From contig NZ_SRXY01000004.1 in assembly GCF_004804335.1 (NCBI RefSeq), forward strand, positions 186,001 to 250,000: DNA of 64,000 nucleotides, given 5' to 3'. Made by a program: the position numbers and the translations under genes. The notes beneath the pieces were generated by a model. That model ran no database searches and was not told where the DNA came from. It saw only the letters and a list, made by a program, of their open reading frames with translations. This stretch comes from Pacificoceanicola onchidii. Lineage in GTDB: Bacteria > Pseudomonadota > Alphaproteobacteria > Rhodobacterales > Rhodobacteraceae. Shown piece by piece: positions 55,240 through 64,000 of the stretch. The number at the start of each line of letters is the position of its first letter. Positions within the stretch are counted from its first letter, which is position 1.

Positions 55240-56055
55240 ATGACAGATCGCTACGCCGTTTTCGGCAACCCCGTCGCCCAGTCGAAATCGCCGATGATCC
55301 ACGCCCGGTTTGCCCAAGAATGCGGGCAGGACCTGACGTATGAGAAGATCCTCGCCCCGGTGGACGGCTTCGCGGCGGCGTTGCAGGCGTTTCGGGACGC
55401 GGGCGGCAAGGGCTGCAACGTGACGGCCCCGTTCAAGCTTGATGCCTTTGGACTGGCGACAGAAATGACCGACGATGCCCGGCTCGCCGGATCTGCAAAC
55501 ACGCTGCGCTTCACCGAAAACGGGATCAACGCGCATAATACCGACGGCGTGGGTCTCGTGCGCGATATTGAAGTTAACCTTGGCGTACCGCTCAAAGGCA
55601 AACGCGTTCTCTTTCTGGGCGCAGGCGGCGCGGTGCGCGGCGCGCTGTTGCCGTTCCTCAAAGCCGAGCCCGCCACGCTGGCGCTGCTCAACCGCAGCCC
55701 TGAAAAGGCCGAAACGCTGATCACCATGATGGCGGATTTCGGCACGGTTTCGCTCTGTGATCCCGACAAGAGCGATGGGTTCGACATCATTCTCAATGGC
55801 ACCTCATCCAGCCTGACAGGGGCCTGCCCTGCCTTGCCGGACGGTGTGTTTGACGGCTGCGCGCTTTCCTACGATCTGACCTATGGCAAAGGGCTGACGC
55901 CTTTCTTGCAAGCGGCAAAGGCGGCCGCAGTACCGCATTTGGCGGACGGCGTAGGCATGCTGGTTGAACAGGCGGCGGAATCCTTTGCCTGGTGGCGCGG
56001 CATCAAGCCCGGCACGCGGGACATTATCCGGGATATGACCGTTCCGCTTGAGTAA
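55240..56055 (+). CDS. aroE: Shikimate dehydrogenase (NADP)
   Basis: The 271-residue enzyme has YAVFGNPVAQSKSPMIHARF, GGKGCNVTAPFKLDAFG (substrate binding), TLRFTENGINAHNTDGVGLVR and the NADP fold with FLGAGGAVRGALLPF. It reduces 3-dehydroshikimate. The ATG at 55240 with AAGGAGG is chosen; an in-frame start at 55114 would overlap cueR. It lies 58 bases after cueR on the same strand; the pairing may be positional. A neighbouring copper link is not expected biochemically. Confidence 0.95.
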   Translation: MTDRYAVFGNPVAQSKSPMIHARFAQECGQDLTYEKILAPVDGFAAALQAFRDAGGKGCNVTAPFKLDAFGLATEMTDDARLAGSANTLRFTENGINAHNTDGVGLVRDIEVNLGVPLKGKRVLFLGAGGAVRGALLPFLKAEPATLALLNRSPEKAETLITMMADFGTVSLCDPDKSDGFDIILNGTSSSLTGACPALPDGVFDGCALSYDLTYGKGLTPFLQAAKAAAVPHLADGVGMLVEQAAESFAWWRGIKPGTRDIIRDMTVPLE

Positions 56056-56060
56056 CGCGC

Positions 56061-57479
56061 TTAGCGGCTCAGACGCTCCAGAACCCGATCCAACTGCCGA
56101 CCCTGACGGCTTTTCGCCGTGGGGGCGGTTTTGACGAGGTTGTAGTATTCAACCGGATCGTAATGAACCACATCAAGATGCAGGTTCTTTGCGGTCAAAA
56201 GACCAAGCGTCGCGAGCACCTGATAGGCCGCGATATGACGGTCAATGGTGGCGGAAATCAGCGTGGCGCGGGCGTCCAGCAGATCCTGCTCTGCATCGAG
56301 CACATCAACCGTTGTCCGCGCGCCAAGGGACGCTTCTTCGCGCACGCCGTTGAAGGCGATTTGCGCTGCACGCACTTGCCGCTCGCTTGCTTCAATACTC
56401 GCCGCTGCAACAGCCAGTGTTGCGTAGGCGGTGGAGACGTCCTGCGTAATCCCATGGCGGGTGGCATGCAGATTGCCCTTGGCCTGATCGCGCTGCGCCT
56501 TGACCTTGCGCACAACCGCGCTCAGCCGTCCGCCCTGATAGATCGGCCCTTCAGCGCCCAAGGTGATGGTTCCGGTGCGCGAATACGTGCCGTTGTTCAG
56601 CGAATCCGTGGCGCCGAGCCGACCGGACAGGCTGATCGTCGGCTTCATGTCGGCTTCTGCCTCTTTGATCGCATACTCAAGCGCGAGGATCTGGTGCTGT
56701 ACCTGGCGAAGATCCGGATGGATGCGCAGTGCTGTCGCCTGCCCTTCCTTCTGCCCTGGCAGACGTGGAAGGGAACCTGGCGCGGAAAGTTTTCGCGGCG
56801 GGTGGCCGATCACGGACGTGTAGGTGGCCTTCGCGATTTCAAGATCGCCCTGCGCCCCGGCAAGAGCGCTGCGCGCGGACGCGAGGCTCGCCTCGGCCAA
56901 GGCAACGTCCGTGCGGGTAACCTCGCCCACCTCGAAACGATCCCGTGCAGCGCGCAGTTCCGTGGTAATAACGCGCACGTTGTTGTGGCGCAGGTTCACG
57001 ATGGCCTGATTGCGGCGCACATTGAGATAGGCCGAAACCGCACCGAGCAAGATCTGCTGTTCAACCGAGATGAGCGCCTCGCGGGTGGCCAGTACGGTTT
57101 CTTTCGCCCCTTCCAGTGCCAGCTTGTTGCGGCCAAAATCGTACAGCGTATAGCTCCCGATCAGGGCCAAGGTTGTTTCGGTCGAGTTTACACGGCCCTG
57201 CGCTTGCAGGGTCTTGGAATAGCCGAAGGTCCGTTTGACCTCTGCCGCCCAGCTCAAGGTCGGGCGCAAAGATGCCATCGCAATGGCCACATCTTCGTCC
57301 GCCGCGCGCAGCACCGCCCGGTTCTGATCGAGGAGCCCGCTGTGATTGTAGGCGGATGTCAGAGCAGAGGCGAGGTTCTCCGCCATCGCTGCACCACTTG
57401 TCATGGCGGTGACCATGGCCGCGGCCACGAAACCCCTTACGGTCCGACGAAAAGTCATTTGCTCTGTCTTGCCCGGCAT
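56061..57479 (-). CDS. TolC family outer membrane efflux protein
   Basis: The 472-residue protein has a signal peptide (about 1-32) ending SGAAMA-E, then two tandem TolC repeats with long helical hairpins: ASALTSAYNHSGLLDQNRAV, LALIGSYTLYDFGRNKLALE, VAYLNVRRNQAIV-like helix and GAEGPIYQGGRLSAVVR. It forms a trimeric outer membrane channel for type I secretion or RND efflux. ATG 57479 with GGAG at eight bases is preferred over the GTG at 57488. A TetR operator-like site lies 73-89 bases upstream. No adjacent membrane-fusion gene is in the window. Confidence 0.9.
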   Translation of the reverse strand: MPGKTEQMTFRRTVRGFVAAAMVTAMTSGAAMAENLASALTSAYNHSGLLDQNRAVLRAADEDVAIAMASLRPTLSWAAEVKRTFGYSKTLQAQGRVNSTETTLALIGSYTLYDFGRNKLALEGAKETVLATREALISVEQQILLGAVSAYLNVRRNQAIVNLRHNNVRVITTELRAARDRFEVGEVTRTDVALAEASLASARSALAGAQGDLEIAKATYTSVIGHPPRKLSAPGSLPRLPGQKEGQATALRIHPDLRQVQHQILALEYAIKEAEADMKPTISLSGRLGATDSLNNGTYSRTGTITLGAEGPIYQGGRLSAVVRKVKAQRDQAKGNLHATRHGITQDVSTAYATLAVAAASIEASERQVRAAQIAFNGVREEASLGARTTVDVLDAEQDLLDARATLISATIDRHIAAYQVLATLGLLTAKNLHLDVVHYDPVEYYNLVKTAPTAKSRQGRQLDRVLERLSR

Positions 57480-57551
57480 CCGTGCCACTCCACACCCAAG
57501 ATTGCATTCTTTGGCTGCGCCGCGGGCGTTGTCCGCGGCGACTCGCTTACT

Positions 57552-57568
57552 AAACCAAGCGGTTCAGT
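57552..57568. promoter_or_regulatory. TetR operator-like site 4 upstream of the TolC gene
   Basis: AAACCAAGCGGTTCAGT differs from the tetR site 1 (AAACCAAACGGTTCAGT) at a single base. It sits in the spacer of a possible minus-strand promoter (TTGAAG-N18-TTAGTA), as at tetR. A GCCGCGG-N7-CCGCGGC hairpin follows at 57519-57539 in the leader. Confidence 0.65.
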
Positions 57569-57666
57569 CGTCTTCAACGCTTTTCTCTGCGCTCACGTGC
57601 GTCTGGTCAAGACAATCGAGAGTTTAGCACGCCAAGTTGAACGCAGGGTGGCAAATCCGGCACGCC

Positions 57667-59826
57667 TTACTGCGCCTTCAACTCCAGCCTCCGCCGGTGC
57701 AAAACCGGCTCCGTGTAGCCGGACGGCTGCACACGCCCTTCGAACACGAGATCACAAGCCGCCTTGTACGCGATCCCATCGAAGGCAGGTGCCATGGGCT
57801 GGTAAGCCGGATCACCGGCGTTCTGCCTGTCCACGACCTCTGCCATCTGCTGCATGATCTCGCTGACCTCCTGCCGGTTCACCACGTCATGGTGCAGCCA
57901 GTTGGCGATGTGTTGGGCACTGATCCGGCAGGTCGCGCGGTCTTCCATCAGGCCAACATCGTTGATGTCCGGCACTTTGGAGCAGCCGACACCCTGATCA
58001 ATCCACCGCACCACATAACCAAGGATACCCTGCGCGTTGTTCTCAACCTCTCGGCGGATCTGCGCCTTGGTCCACTTGCGGTATGCCGCCAAGGGAATGT
58101 CGAGCAGCGCATCCACGTAAGCCCGCCGCCCGCCTGCAGCCAGTTTTGCCTGCACGGCTTTGACGTCCACCTTGTGATAATGCGTGGCGTGCAAAGTTGC
58201 CGCCGTGGGGGACGGCACCCAGGCACAGGTTGCACCGGCGCGGGGATGTTCGATCTTCTGTTCCAGCATCGCCGCCATGCTGTCCGGCTGTGCCCACATG
58301 CCTTTACCAATCTGCGCCTTGCCCAGTAGGCCGCATTCAAGGCCAATGTCGACATTCTGGTTCTCGTAGGCGGTGATCCACCCCTTGCGCTTGATGAAAT
58401 CCTTGCGGCTGAACGGCCCCGCTTCCATTGAAGTGTGAATTTCGTCGCCCGTACGGTCAAGGAAACCCGTATTGATGAAACACACCCGATGCTTAGCGGC
58501 GCGGATGCATTCCTTGAGGTTCACGGAGGTGCGTCTCTCCTCGTCCATGATGCCAAGCTTCACAGTGTATTGCGGCAGGCCCAGCGCCGCTTCAACATGA
58601 GAGAAGATCGTATCGGCAAAAGCCACTTCTTCCGGCCCGTGCATTTTTGGTTTCACCACATAAACCGACCCGGCCACGGAGTTGCGCATTCCGTCAGCCT
58701 TCAGCAGATCATGTTTGGCGATGAGCACCGTGATCATCGCGTCCATCAACCCTTCGAAGATCTCCGCGCCATCGCGGGTCAGGATCGCAGGGTTGGTCAT
58801 CAGGTGTCCCACGTTGCGGACCAGCAAGAGCGCACGCCCCTTTAGGCTCATGTCCGCGCCGTCAGGTGCCGTGAAGCTGCGATCCTCGTTCAGCCGCCGG
58901 GTCATGGGCTTGCCGCCCTTCTCGAAGGTCTCTTCCAGATCGCCCTTCATCAGGCCAAGCCAGTTGCGATAGGCTTGCGTCTTCTCCTCTGCATCGACGC
59001 AGGCGACCGAATCCTCGCAATCGACAATCGCCGACATGGCCGATTCAAGCCGAACATCGGCAAGGCCGGACGGTGTGGTTTTGCCGATGGGATGCGAGCG
59101 GTCGAAGACCAGTTCCACGTGCAGGCCATTGTTGCGGAGCAAAACGGATGTCGGCGCGTCCGCCGCGCCGGTGTAGCCGACAAAAGTCTCCGGTGTCTTC
59201 AGAGTCGAGCCGTCCACCTTCAGCGTCCCGTCTTCGACCAAGTAAGCCGTAGCCTTCACATGGCTTGTGCCGGAAAGCGGGAACGTCTCATCAAGGAACA
59301 CAGCCGCCCGCGCAACAACCCGCGCCCCGCGCCCATCGTCAAAACCACCCGAAGGCACCGGCCCCATCGCATCGGTGCCATACAGACCGTCGTAAAAGCT
59401 GCCCCAGCGCGCATTTGCAGCGTTCAGCACAAAACGGGCGTTGGTCACAGGCACAACCAGCTGCGGGCCCGGCACGTCCGCGATTTCCGGATCAATATTT
59501 GATGTCTCTACAGAGAAATCGCCCTTTTCCGGAACGATATAGCCGATCTCTTCGAGGAATGCCTTATAGGCATCACGGTCGTGCGCGGCCCCGCGGTTCT
59601 CAACATGCCAGGCATCGATTTGGCCTTGGATCGCTTCGCGTTTCTCAAGCAAAGCGCGGTTTTTCGGACCAAGATCATGCGCCAGGGCAGACAGGCCCGC
59701 CCAAAATGCCTCTGCGCTCACTTGGGTTCCGGGAAGCACATCCTGTTCGATGAAAGCCGCAAGCTCCGCGGCAACCTGAAGGCCGTCGCGCTCCAGACGT
59801 TCGGTATCGTTTGATGGGTTCGTCAC
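57667..59826 (-). CDS. glcB: Malate synthase G
   Basis: The 719-residue enzyme has [75 protein letters not shown] and [20 protein letters not shown], all malate synthase G signatures, with Arg, Glu and Asp residues of the glyoxylate/acetyl-CoA site. It condenses glyoxylate with acetyl-CoA in the glyoxylate cycle. The GTG start at 59826, with GGGAG just upstream, gives the usual length (about 720); there is no ATG near. Alone on the minus strand, upstream of tolC. Confidence 0.96.
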   Translation of the reverse strand: MTNPSNDTERLERDGLQVAAELAAFIEQDVLPGTQVSAEAFWAGLSALAHDLGPKNRALLEKREAIQGQIDAWHVENRGAAHDRDAYKAFLEEIGYIVPEKGDFSVETSNIDPEIADVPGPQLVVPVTNARFVLNAANARWGSFYDGLYGTDAMGPVPSGGFDDGRGARVVARAAVFLDETFPLSGTSHVKATAYLVEDGTLKVDGSTLKTPETFVGYTGAADAPTSVLLRNNGLHVELVFDRSHPIGKTTPSGLADVRLESAMSAIVDCEDSVACVDAEEKTQAYRNWLGLMKGDLEETFEKGGKPMTRRLNEDRSFTAPDGADMSLKGRALLLVRNVGHLMTNPAILTRDGAEIFEGLMDAMITVLIAKHDLLKADGMRNSVAGSVYVVKPKMHGPEEVAFADTIFSHVEAALGLPQYTVKLGIMDEERRTSVNLKECIRAAKHRVCFINTGFLDRTGDEIHTSMEAGPFSRKDFIKRKGWITAYENQNVDIGLECGLLGKAQIGKGMWAQPDSMAAMLEQKIEHPRAGATCAWVPSPTAATLHATHYHKVDVKAVQAKLAAGGRRAYVDALLDIPLAAYRKWTKAQIRREVENNAQGILGYVVRWIDQGVGCSKVPDINDVGLMEDRATCRISAQHIANWLHHDVVNRQEVSEIMQQMAEVVDRQNAGDPAYQPMAPAFDGIAYKAACDLVFEGRVQPSGYTEPVLHRRRLELKAQ

Positions 59827-60030
59827 AGGCTTTCTCCCTTTTCCGCAGCATGATCGGTGTTCGCGAAACCGGTATGCCGATGTGCACAATGGGTACTTAG
59901 CTCGGTGATAGCAGAGCGCCCAGTCCAAGGGCAGAAAAGAATGCGTGCGCGGCGTTTGCAGCGCTCAAATGGTCTTTCAAAATTTTCAAGATAATCCGAG
60001 CGTTTTAAGCCCCGCCCGTGAAAACCGCAT
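59827..60030. other. Upstream region of glcB, no further gene recognised
   Basis: This gap of about 200 bases between glcB and the terminator of DUF1150 should hold the glcB promoter (minus strand), but no strong -35/-10 pair could be picked and no operator is evident. Confidence 0.4.
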
Positions 60031-60057
60031 GAAAAAGGCGGGGATCACCCCCGCCTT
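60031..60057 (-). terminator. Intrinsic terminator of the hsp20-DUF1150 unit
   Basis: On the minus strand AAGGCGGGG and CCCCGCCTT form a 9-bp stem with a 5-base loop, followed by a short TTT tract. It lies 31 bases after the DUF1150 stop. Confidence 0.85.
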
Positions 60058-60088
60058 CACAAACTCTTGCGATAATCGCTTTCGTCGG

Positions 60089-60316
60089 TCAGTGCACCGC
60101 GACCGGGGCCAGATCGTTCTGGCGTGCAATCACAAAGGCCAGATCGCGGTCCTTCACCACGGCAAGCCGCTCGCCTTCCGCGTTGTGAACCGCATAAACC
60201 TCATCAAGCCCGGCAAGCTCGACCTGCACATCATGGGGCAATTCGTCCGTTTTCACGGGACGGACATAAACCACGCGATCAGAGTTGAACTGAGAGAGAT
60301 CCTGTTTCGTAAACAT
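60089..60316 (-). CDS. DUF1150 family protein
   Basis: The 75-residue protein contains VVYVRPVKTDELPHDVQVEL and YAVHNAEGERLAVVKDRDLA, which match the DUF1150 pattern (alphaproteobacterial, unknown function). It follows hsp20 by four bases, a conserved neighbourhood in alphaproteobacteria, so a role in heat-stress response or as a protein partner is likely. No signal or membrane segment. Confidence 0.9.
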   Translation of the reverse strand: MFTKQDLSQFNSDRVVYVRPVKTDELPHDVQVELAGLDEVYAVHNAEGERLAVVKDRDLAFVIARQNDLAPVAVH

Positions 60317-60320
60317 AGGC

Positions 60321-60731
60321 TTACCCCTTCTTGATCTGAATTGTCTGAACCACGGTCTCCGGGCGCTGGATCGTGAGATCCACGTGCAAAAGACCGTTTT
60401 CCATCACCGCCTCGCCCACTTCGACACCGTCGGCGAGCACAAAGCTGCGCTGGAACTGTCTGGATGCGATGCCGCGATGCAGGAATACGCGCTCTGAGCC
60501 GTCGTCGCGTTGGCGCCCGCGAATAACCAACTGCCGGTCCTCCACAGTGATCGACAAGTCCGATTCCGCAAAACCGGCAACGGCCAGCGTGATACGATAC
60601 GAATCCTGCGCGGTTTGTTCGATGTTGAAAGGCGGGTAGCCCTCGGAGCTTTTGGCCGTGCGTTCCAGCAGGCGCTCCAATTGCTCGAAACCGAGCATAT
60701 GGGGATAAGATCCCAGTGTCATTTTGGTCAT
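60321..60731 (-). CDS. Small heat-shock protein Hsp20 (IbpA-type)
   Basis: The 136-residue protein has an alpha-crystallin domain (about 35-125) with FNIEQTAQDSYRITLAVAGF, SDLSITVEDRQLVIRG, FLHRGIASRQFQRSFVLADG and MENGLLHVDLTIQ. It prevents aggregation of unfolding proteins. The ATG at 60731 has AAGGA upstream. Preceded by an RpoH-type promoter and co-transcribed with DUF1150. Confidence 0.95.
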   Translation of the reverse strand: MTKMTLGSYPHMLGFEQLERLLERTAKSSEGYPPFNIEQTAQDSYRITLAVAGFAESDLSITVEDRQLVIRGRQRDDGSERVFLHRGIASRQFQRSFVLADGVEVGEAVMENGLLHVDLTIQRPETVVQTIQIKKG

Positions 60732-60796
60732 CGACCCGTCCTTGAGTTAAGCGACAGTCAAAGTTCAGGCCCCGTTTCGGCGACCCGTCTAATGGA

Positions 60797-60826
60797 AATA
60801 TGGGAAGACTGCCCGCTTTACGCAAG
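60797..60826 (-). promoter_or_regulatory. RpoH-type promoter of hsp20
   Basis: On the minus strand CTTGCG (60826-60821) and CCCATATT (60804-60797) are separated by 16 bases, fitting the heat-shock sigma consensus CTTGAA-N11-16-CCCATnT. It lies about 65 bases before the hsp20 start, in the 160-base gap divergent to the DUF465 gene. Confidence 0.75.
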
Positions 60827-60891
60827 GGCTTTGCGGATTCGTTAAGAACCGTTATATTACAAGCCTGTGATCGCTGTACCCGAGGTCTGAC

Positions 60892-61116
60892 ATGAACGCA
60901 CCTTCCGATATCTCCATGAAGACGGACGATGTGCTCCGCGTGGAGCTTGAGGTGTTCAAGCGCGAGCACCGCGATCTCGACGAATCCATCCGCGCGCTTC
61001 AGGACACAGGAACCGCCGATCAGATCACCCTGCAACGGCTGAAGAAGAAAAAACTGCGCCTCAAGGACAAGATCGCGATCATCGAAGATCGCCTGACGCC
61101 GGATATCATTGCCTGA
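60892..61116 (+). CDS. YdcH/DUF465 family small helical protein
   Basis: The 74-residue protein is almost wholly helical, with FKREHRDLDESIRALQD and QRLKKKKLRLKDKIAIIEDR, the DUF465 pattern with a central K-K-K-L-x-L-K-D. Function unknown; members are often next to cell-cycle or heat-shock genes. Stands alone, divergent from hsp20. Confidence 0.9.
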   Translation: MNAPSDISMKTDDVLRVELEVFKREHRDLDESIRALQDTGTADQITLQRLKKKKLRLKDKIAIIEDRLTPDIIA

Positions 61117-61119
61117 GAT

Positions 61120-62130
61120 TTATTGAGGCCAGAGGTTGGCTTCCTTCGCAAGGTCAACAGTGCGCCGCTGAATACGTGCGCCATTCAGTGCTTGAAGCTT
61201 CAAGACACCTGCGGACGGATCGGGTTCGGCCAATGCATCGCGCAGGATAGCTGCATCTTCCGCAAGCCCGGCCCGCTCCAGCGCCTCTGCCGCAAAAGGC
61301 AGCACCGTTGAAAAAGAAGGGTCCACGGGCTTGTAGTAAAAGCCCAGCATTCCGAGGTTGAGGTAGGTGTTGATCATCGTCAACATCAGCACATCCCGGC
61401 GCGTCTCCACCAAGGCATCAAATGGAAAGGGCGTGCCGGCCTGCCAAGGCTGTTCATTAAGGCAGGCCATGATGGAATACTCGAGCCAAGAGAGTTTCTC
61501 CGTTTCCGGCACCAAGCGGCGTCTTTCGTCAAAGCGGGCCGCAAAGTCCGCATCCGCTGCCAAAATCATCTGCACGGCCTGTGCGATAGATGGCTCTGCA
61601 GCCTGAAACGCAGTCAACTGCGCCAAAACCCAATCACTCAAAAGCCTAGTTTCTTCGGTGTCTGATTGGAAAAGCGCCAGAAGCTGCATCGTCCGCGATT
61701 CCGGTCCATCCTCCCAACCCGGCATTCCAGCGGCGATCCTTTCAAGGATGGCCTTTTGTGATGCCAATCCATTGCGCTCCAAGGCGTCCAGGACTGCTTC
61801 CCAAAGGACGTCAGGCCAAAGCGTCACCCAGGTTTCGAGGCCAACACCCTCGATCATCACCGAACTGACATAGCCCAGCAAAAGCACGTCTCGTTCGGAT
61901 TGTGTTGGTATCGCTTGCAGTTGCGCCCATGCCCCCGAATTAAAGGGAGAAAGCGGCTGCCCATAAGTGATCGGAAACAAAGCCGAACCAACCACATGAC
62001 CATCCGCCATGAGAACTTGCTCCATCGGGTAGACCGGGGCCTCTTCCCCCGGGCATTCCTGCGCCTGCGCCACGCCAGAAAACCCCGCAAAAACCACACC
62101 TATGCAAAACTGCTGCACCAGACGTTTCAT
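61120..62130 (-). CDS. Secreted protein of unknown function (possible DUF4375-like domain)
   Basis: The 336-residue protein has a signal peptide [26 protein letters not shown]. The mature protein is acidic and helical with [20 protein letters not shown] and [20 protein letters not shown], which faintly recalls DUF4375 proteins. I could not assign a function. The ATG at 62130 is taken because the signal peptide begins there; a longer frame to 62256 overlaps the purE leader. Converges with the DUF465 gene, with three bases between the stop codons; it is divergent from purE. Confidence 0.75.
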   Translation of the reverse strand: MKRLVQQFCIGVVFAGFSGVAQAQECPGEEAPVYPMEQVLMADGHVVGSALFPITYGQPLSPFNSGAWAQLQAIPTQSERDVLLLGYVSSVMIEGVGLETWVTLWPDVLWEAVLDALERNGLASQKAILERIAAGMPGWEDGPESRTMQLLALFQSDTEETRLLSDWVLAQLTAFQAAEPSIAQAVQMILAADADFAARFDERRRLVPETEKLSWLEYSIMACLNEQPWQAGTPFPFDALVETRRDVLMLTMINTYLNLGMLGFYYKPVDPSFSTVLPFAAEALERAGLAEDAAILRDALAEPDPSAGVLKLQALNGARIQRRTVDLAKEANLWPQ

Positions 62131-62200
62131 ACCGATACCCACGCTTGTTCCCGGCGGCGGCCCCTCATATAGTCCGCGCTTCTCAATGCTGGAGGGATGC

Positions 62201-62695
62201 ATGGCAGAGATCAAGGTCGGAATTATCATGGGCAGCCAGTCGGATTGGCCGACCATGAAGGAAGCGGCGGATGTGCTCGATGAGCTTGGCGTTCCTTATG
62301 AGACAAAGATTGTCTCCGCCCACCGCACACCCGACCGGCTTTGGACCTATGGCAAGACCGCCGTGGAGCGTGGTTTGCAAGTGATCATCGCGGGCGCAGG
62401 AGGTGCCGCGCACTTGCCCGGCATGATGGCCTCCAAGACCCGCGTGCCGGTGATCGGCATTCCGGTGCAGACCAAGGCGCTCTCTGGTGTAGACAGCCTT
62501 TATTCCATTCTCCAGATGCCGCGCGGCTTTCCGGTGGCGACCATGGCGATTGGCGCGGCGGGGGCCAAGAACGGCGGGCTGATGGCCGCGGGCATTCTTG
62601 CCTTGCAGGATGAAGCGCTGGCGGCACGGTTGGATCAGTGGCGCGCGGACCTTTCTGCCTCCATCGCGGACGAGCCCGATCGCAGCGCTGTCTGA
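62201..62695 (+). CDS. purE: N5-carboxyaminoimidazole ribonucleotide mutase
   Basis: The 164-residue class I PurE has [39 protein letters not shown] (Ser and His of the active site), [20 protein letters not shown] and [20 protein letters not shown]. It interconverts N5-CAIR and CAIR in purine synthesis. The start at 62201 has GGAGGG a few bases upstream. It is 76 bases before purK; a GGCCCCTT/AAGGGGCC hairpin lies between them (62699-62738). Confidence 0.97.
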   Translation: MAEIKVGIIMGSQSDWPTMKEAADVLDELGVPYETKIVSAHRTPDRLWTYGKTAVERGLQVIIAGAGGAAHLPGMMASKTRVPVIGIPVQTKALSGVDSLYSILQMPRGFPVATMAIGAAGAKNGGLMAAGILALQDEALAARLDQWRADLSASIADEPDRSAV

Positions 62696-62771
62696 CAAGG
62701 CCCCTTGAGCCAAGCGGCATTCCGTTCCAGAAGGGGCCAATCCCGCGATTCCCGCTTACAGGAGCTTTGCC

Positions 62772-63842
62772 ATGACCACGCCTCTGCCCACCGGATCAAC
62801 CATCGGTATCCTTGGCGGAGGCCAGCTTGGGCGGATGCTCTCGGTTGCGGCGAGCCGCCTCGGGTTCAAGACGCATATCTTTGAGCCGGGCGCAAACCCG
62901 CCTGCCGGAGACGTCGCGCATGCGGTGACAACGGCGCCGTATGAGGACGCAGCGGCGCTCAAGGCCTTTGCTGCAAGCGTTGATGTCATCACCTATGAGT
63001 TCGAGAACATCCCGACCTCGGCGCTCGACATTCTCGAAGCGATTAACCCGATCCATCCGAACCGTGAGGCGCTGCGGGTCAGTCAGGATCGTCTGACCGA
63101 AAAGACCTTCCTTGCGGACCTCGGTCTTGCAACGGCCCCTTTCGCAGACATCACCGATGCGGCTTCACTGGCGGAGGCGATTGAGACCATCGGCACCCCG
63201 TCGATCCTGAAAACACGCCGCTTTGGCTATGATGGCAAAGGGCAATCCCGCCTCAAGTCTGCCAATGATGCGGAGCAAGCTTTGGCGGACATGGCCGGCG
63301 CGCCAGCCATTCTCGAAGGGTTTGTCGATTTCTCTTTGGAAGTCTCTGTGATTGCCGCGCGCAGTCAGGACGGACAGGTTTCGGCCTACGATCCCGGCGA
63401 AAATGTCCACAAGGACGGCATTCTGAGCACCACAACGGTTCCCGCCAAACTGCCCGCGCGCTTGCAGACGGACGCCGTTTTGCTGGCTGGGCGCATTCTC
63501 AATGCGCTGGATTATGTTGGCGTCATGGGGGTCGAACTGTTTGTCACCCCCGGTCAGCTTATCGTCAACGAAATCGCCCCGCGCGTACACAACTCAGGCC
63601 ACTGGACACAAAACGGCTGCGCGATCTGTCAGTTTGAACAACACATCCGCGCGGTGGCAGGTTGGCCTCTGGGTGACGGATCGCGGCACAGCGATGTCGT
63701 GATGGAGAACCTGATCGGCGACGATATGGACCGCGTGCCCGATCTGGCCAAGGACGGCAGCTGCGCCTTGCACCTTTACGGCAAAACCGAGACCAAACCC
63801 GGCCGCAAGATGGGGCACGTCAACCGGATCGTGAGCGCCTAG
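62772..63842 (+). CDS. purK: N5-carboxyaminoimidazole ribonucleotide synthase
   Basis: The 356-residue ATP-grasp ligase has IGILGGGQLGRMLSVAASRL, DVITYEFENIPTSALDILEA, ILKTRRFGYDGKGQSRL and NEIAPRVHNSGHWTQNGCA. It makes N5-CAIR from AIR, ATP and bicarbonate for PurE. ACAGGAGC precedes the ATG. Stop codon overlaps that of the convergent hydrolase by two bases. Confidence 0.97.
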   Translation: MTTPLPTGSTIGILGGGQLGRMLSVAASRLGFKTHIFEPGANPPAGDVAHAVTTAPYEDAAALKAFAASVDVITYEFENIPTSALDILEAINPIHPNREALRVSQDRLTEKTFLADLGLATAPFADITDAASLAEAIETIGTPSILKTRRFGYDGKGQSRLKSANDAEQALADMAGAPAILEGFVDFSLEVSVIAARSQDGQVSAYDPGENVHKDGILSTTTVPAKLPARLQTDAVLLAGRILNALDYVGVMGVELFVTPGQLIVNEIAPRVHNSGHWTQNGCAICQFEQHIRAVAGWPLGDGSRHSDVVMENLIGDDMDRVPDLAKDGSCALHLYGKTETKPGRKMGHVNRIVSA

Positions 63843-64000
63843 AAAAACCGCTCTGCCACCGCGCCGGACATAAAGGCCACCTGACCACCCGCGATCGTTG
63901 CCGCAATACGGCGGCTTTCGCGGTCCATGATCACGAGGTCGGCCCGTTTGCCGGGTTCCAGGCTTCCCCTGTCCTGCAAACCCAGGATCCGCGCCGGGCC
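63839..64000 (-). CDS. Metal-dependent amidohydrolase, C-terminal part (PhnM/D-aminoacylase-like)
   Basis: The last 53 codons of a gene that begins beyond the window encode GPARILGLQDRGSLEPGKRA and DLVIMDRESRRIAATIAGGQ, the G-x-I-x-x-G-x-x-A-D-L-V-x-x-D ending found in amidohydrolases such as PhnM (alpha-D-ribose 1-methylphosphonate 5-triphosphate diphosphatase). The catalytic residues lie outside. The identification as PhnM is tentative; a different amidohydrolase is possible. Confidence 0.7.
   Translation of the reverse strand, partial: GPARILGLQDRGSLEPGKRADLVIMDRESRRIAATIAGGQVAFMSGAVAERFF

Noticed and set aside
55240-56055. aroE as part of the copper operon
   Set aside because: It follows cueR on the same strand but with its own strong ribosome site and no biochemical link; nothing in the sequence shows joint regulation.
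1-64000. tRNA, rRNA, CRISPR arrays, transposases, integrases or prophage genes
   Set aside because: I looked for cloverleaf-like elements, regular direct repeats and mobile-element protein motifs in the gaps and found none; only the inverted-repeat element at 48147 is suspicious.

Overview
The window reads as a chromosomal segment of a marine alphaproteobacterium of the Roseobacter group (Rhodobacteraceae). The evidence is a GC-rich base composition, tightly packed operons with ATGA or TGATG stop/start overlaps, TRAP and BCCT transporters, a dihydroxypropanesulfonate pathway, DUF1150/DUF465/DUF2478/DUF3726 genes and the organisation of the purEK, accD-folC and nar loci. No rRNA, tRNA, CRISPR array, transposase or prophage gene was seen.

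Layout. (1) 1-2.7 kb: an uncharacterised gene pair, a DUF1330 gene and two gene-poor stretches. (2) 2.7-7.0 kb, minus strand: a four-gene redox/electrophile cluster of pirin, a double-CDGSH/glutamate-synthase fusion, a hemerythrin and a glutathionyl-hydroquinone reductase. (3) 7.5-10.7 kb, plus strand: a 1068-residue corrinoid/iron-sulfur reductive dehalogenase fused to its own flavin/[2Fe-2S] reductase, the most unusual gene here. (4) 10.7-25.6 kb: a nitrate-respiration locus with an NarR-like Crp/Fnr regulator facing uspA-narK1-narK2-narGHJI-PPIase-hemerythrin-moeA-DUF2478, with FNR-type boxes between the two arms and a strong terminator at the end. (5) 25.6-40.6 kb: a sulfonate locus with a BCCT carrier, an IclR regulator, a GMC oxidoreductase, TRAP transporter (dctP, fused dctQM), DUF475, hpsN, hpsO, hpsP, uspA, comDE and an FMN hydroxyacid dehydrogenase. 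Together these could take up 2,3-dihydroxypropane-1-sulfonate and carry it via sulfolactate and sulfopyruvate to sulfoacetaldehyde. (6) 40.7-48.1 kb: an exonuclease, accD-folC, a cell-envelope group (inactive rhodanese-like protein and two LysM proteins with matching promoters and a 21-codon leader), zapE and an MFS carrier. (7) 48.1-51.3 kb: a nested inverted-repeat element, then fghA-yaiI-HAD, and a TetR gene beside a 54-residue secreted protein. (8) 51.4-64 kb: serB, a CueR-controlled copA-cueR pair, aroE, a TolC-like outer-membrane protein, malate synthase G, a heat-shock pair (Hsp20, DUF1150), DUF465, a secreted unknown, purEK and the end of an amidohydrolase.

Regulatory links visible in the DNA: a shared TetR operator-like sequence in front of tetR, the 54-residue secreted protein and the TolC-like gene 6.5 kb away; FNR-type boxes for the nar locus; a classic 19-bp-spacer MerR-type promoter before copA; an RpoH-type promoter before hsp20; and perfect palindromes upstream of dctP and of the BCCT gene. 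The best candidates for new biology are the self-sufficient dehalogenase beside a nitrate respiration operon and a hydroquinone-detoxifying cluster, the FMN enzyme that appears to fill the sulfolactate-oxidation step, and the small TetR regulon with an unannotated secreted peptide.
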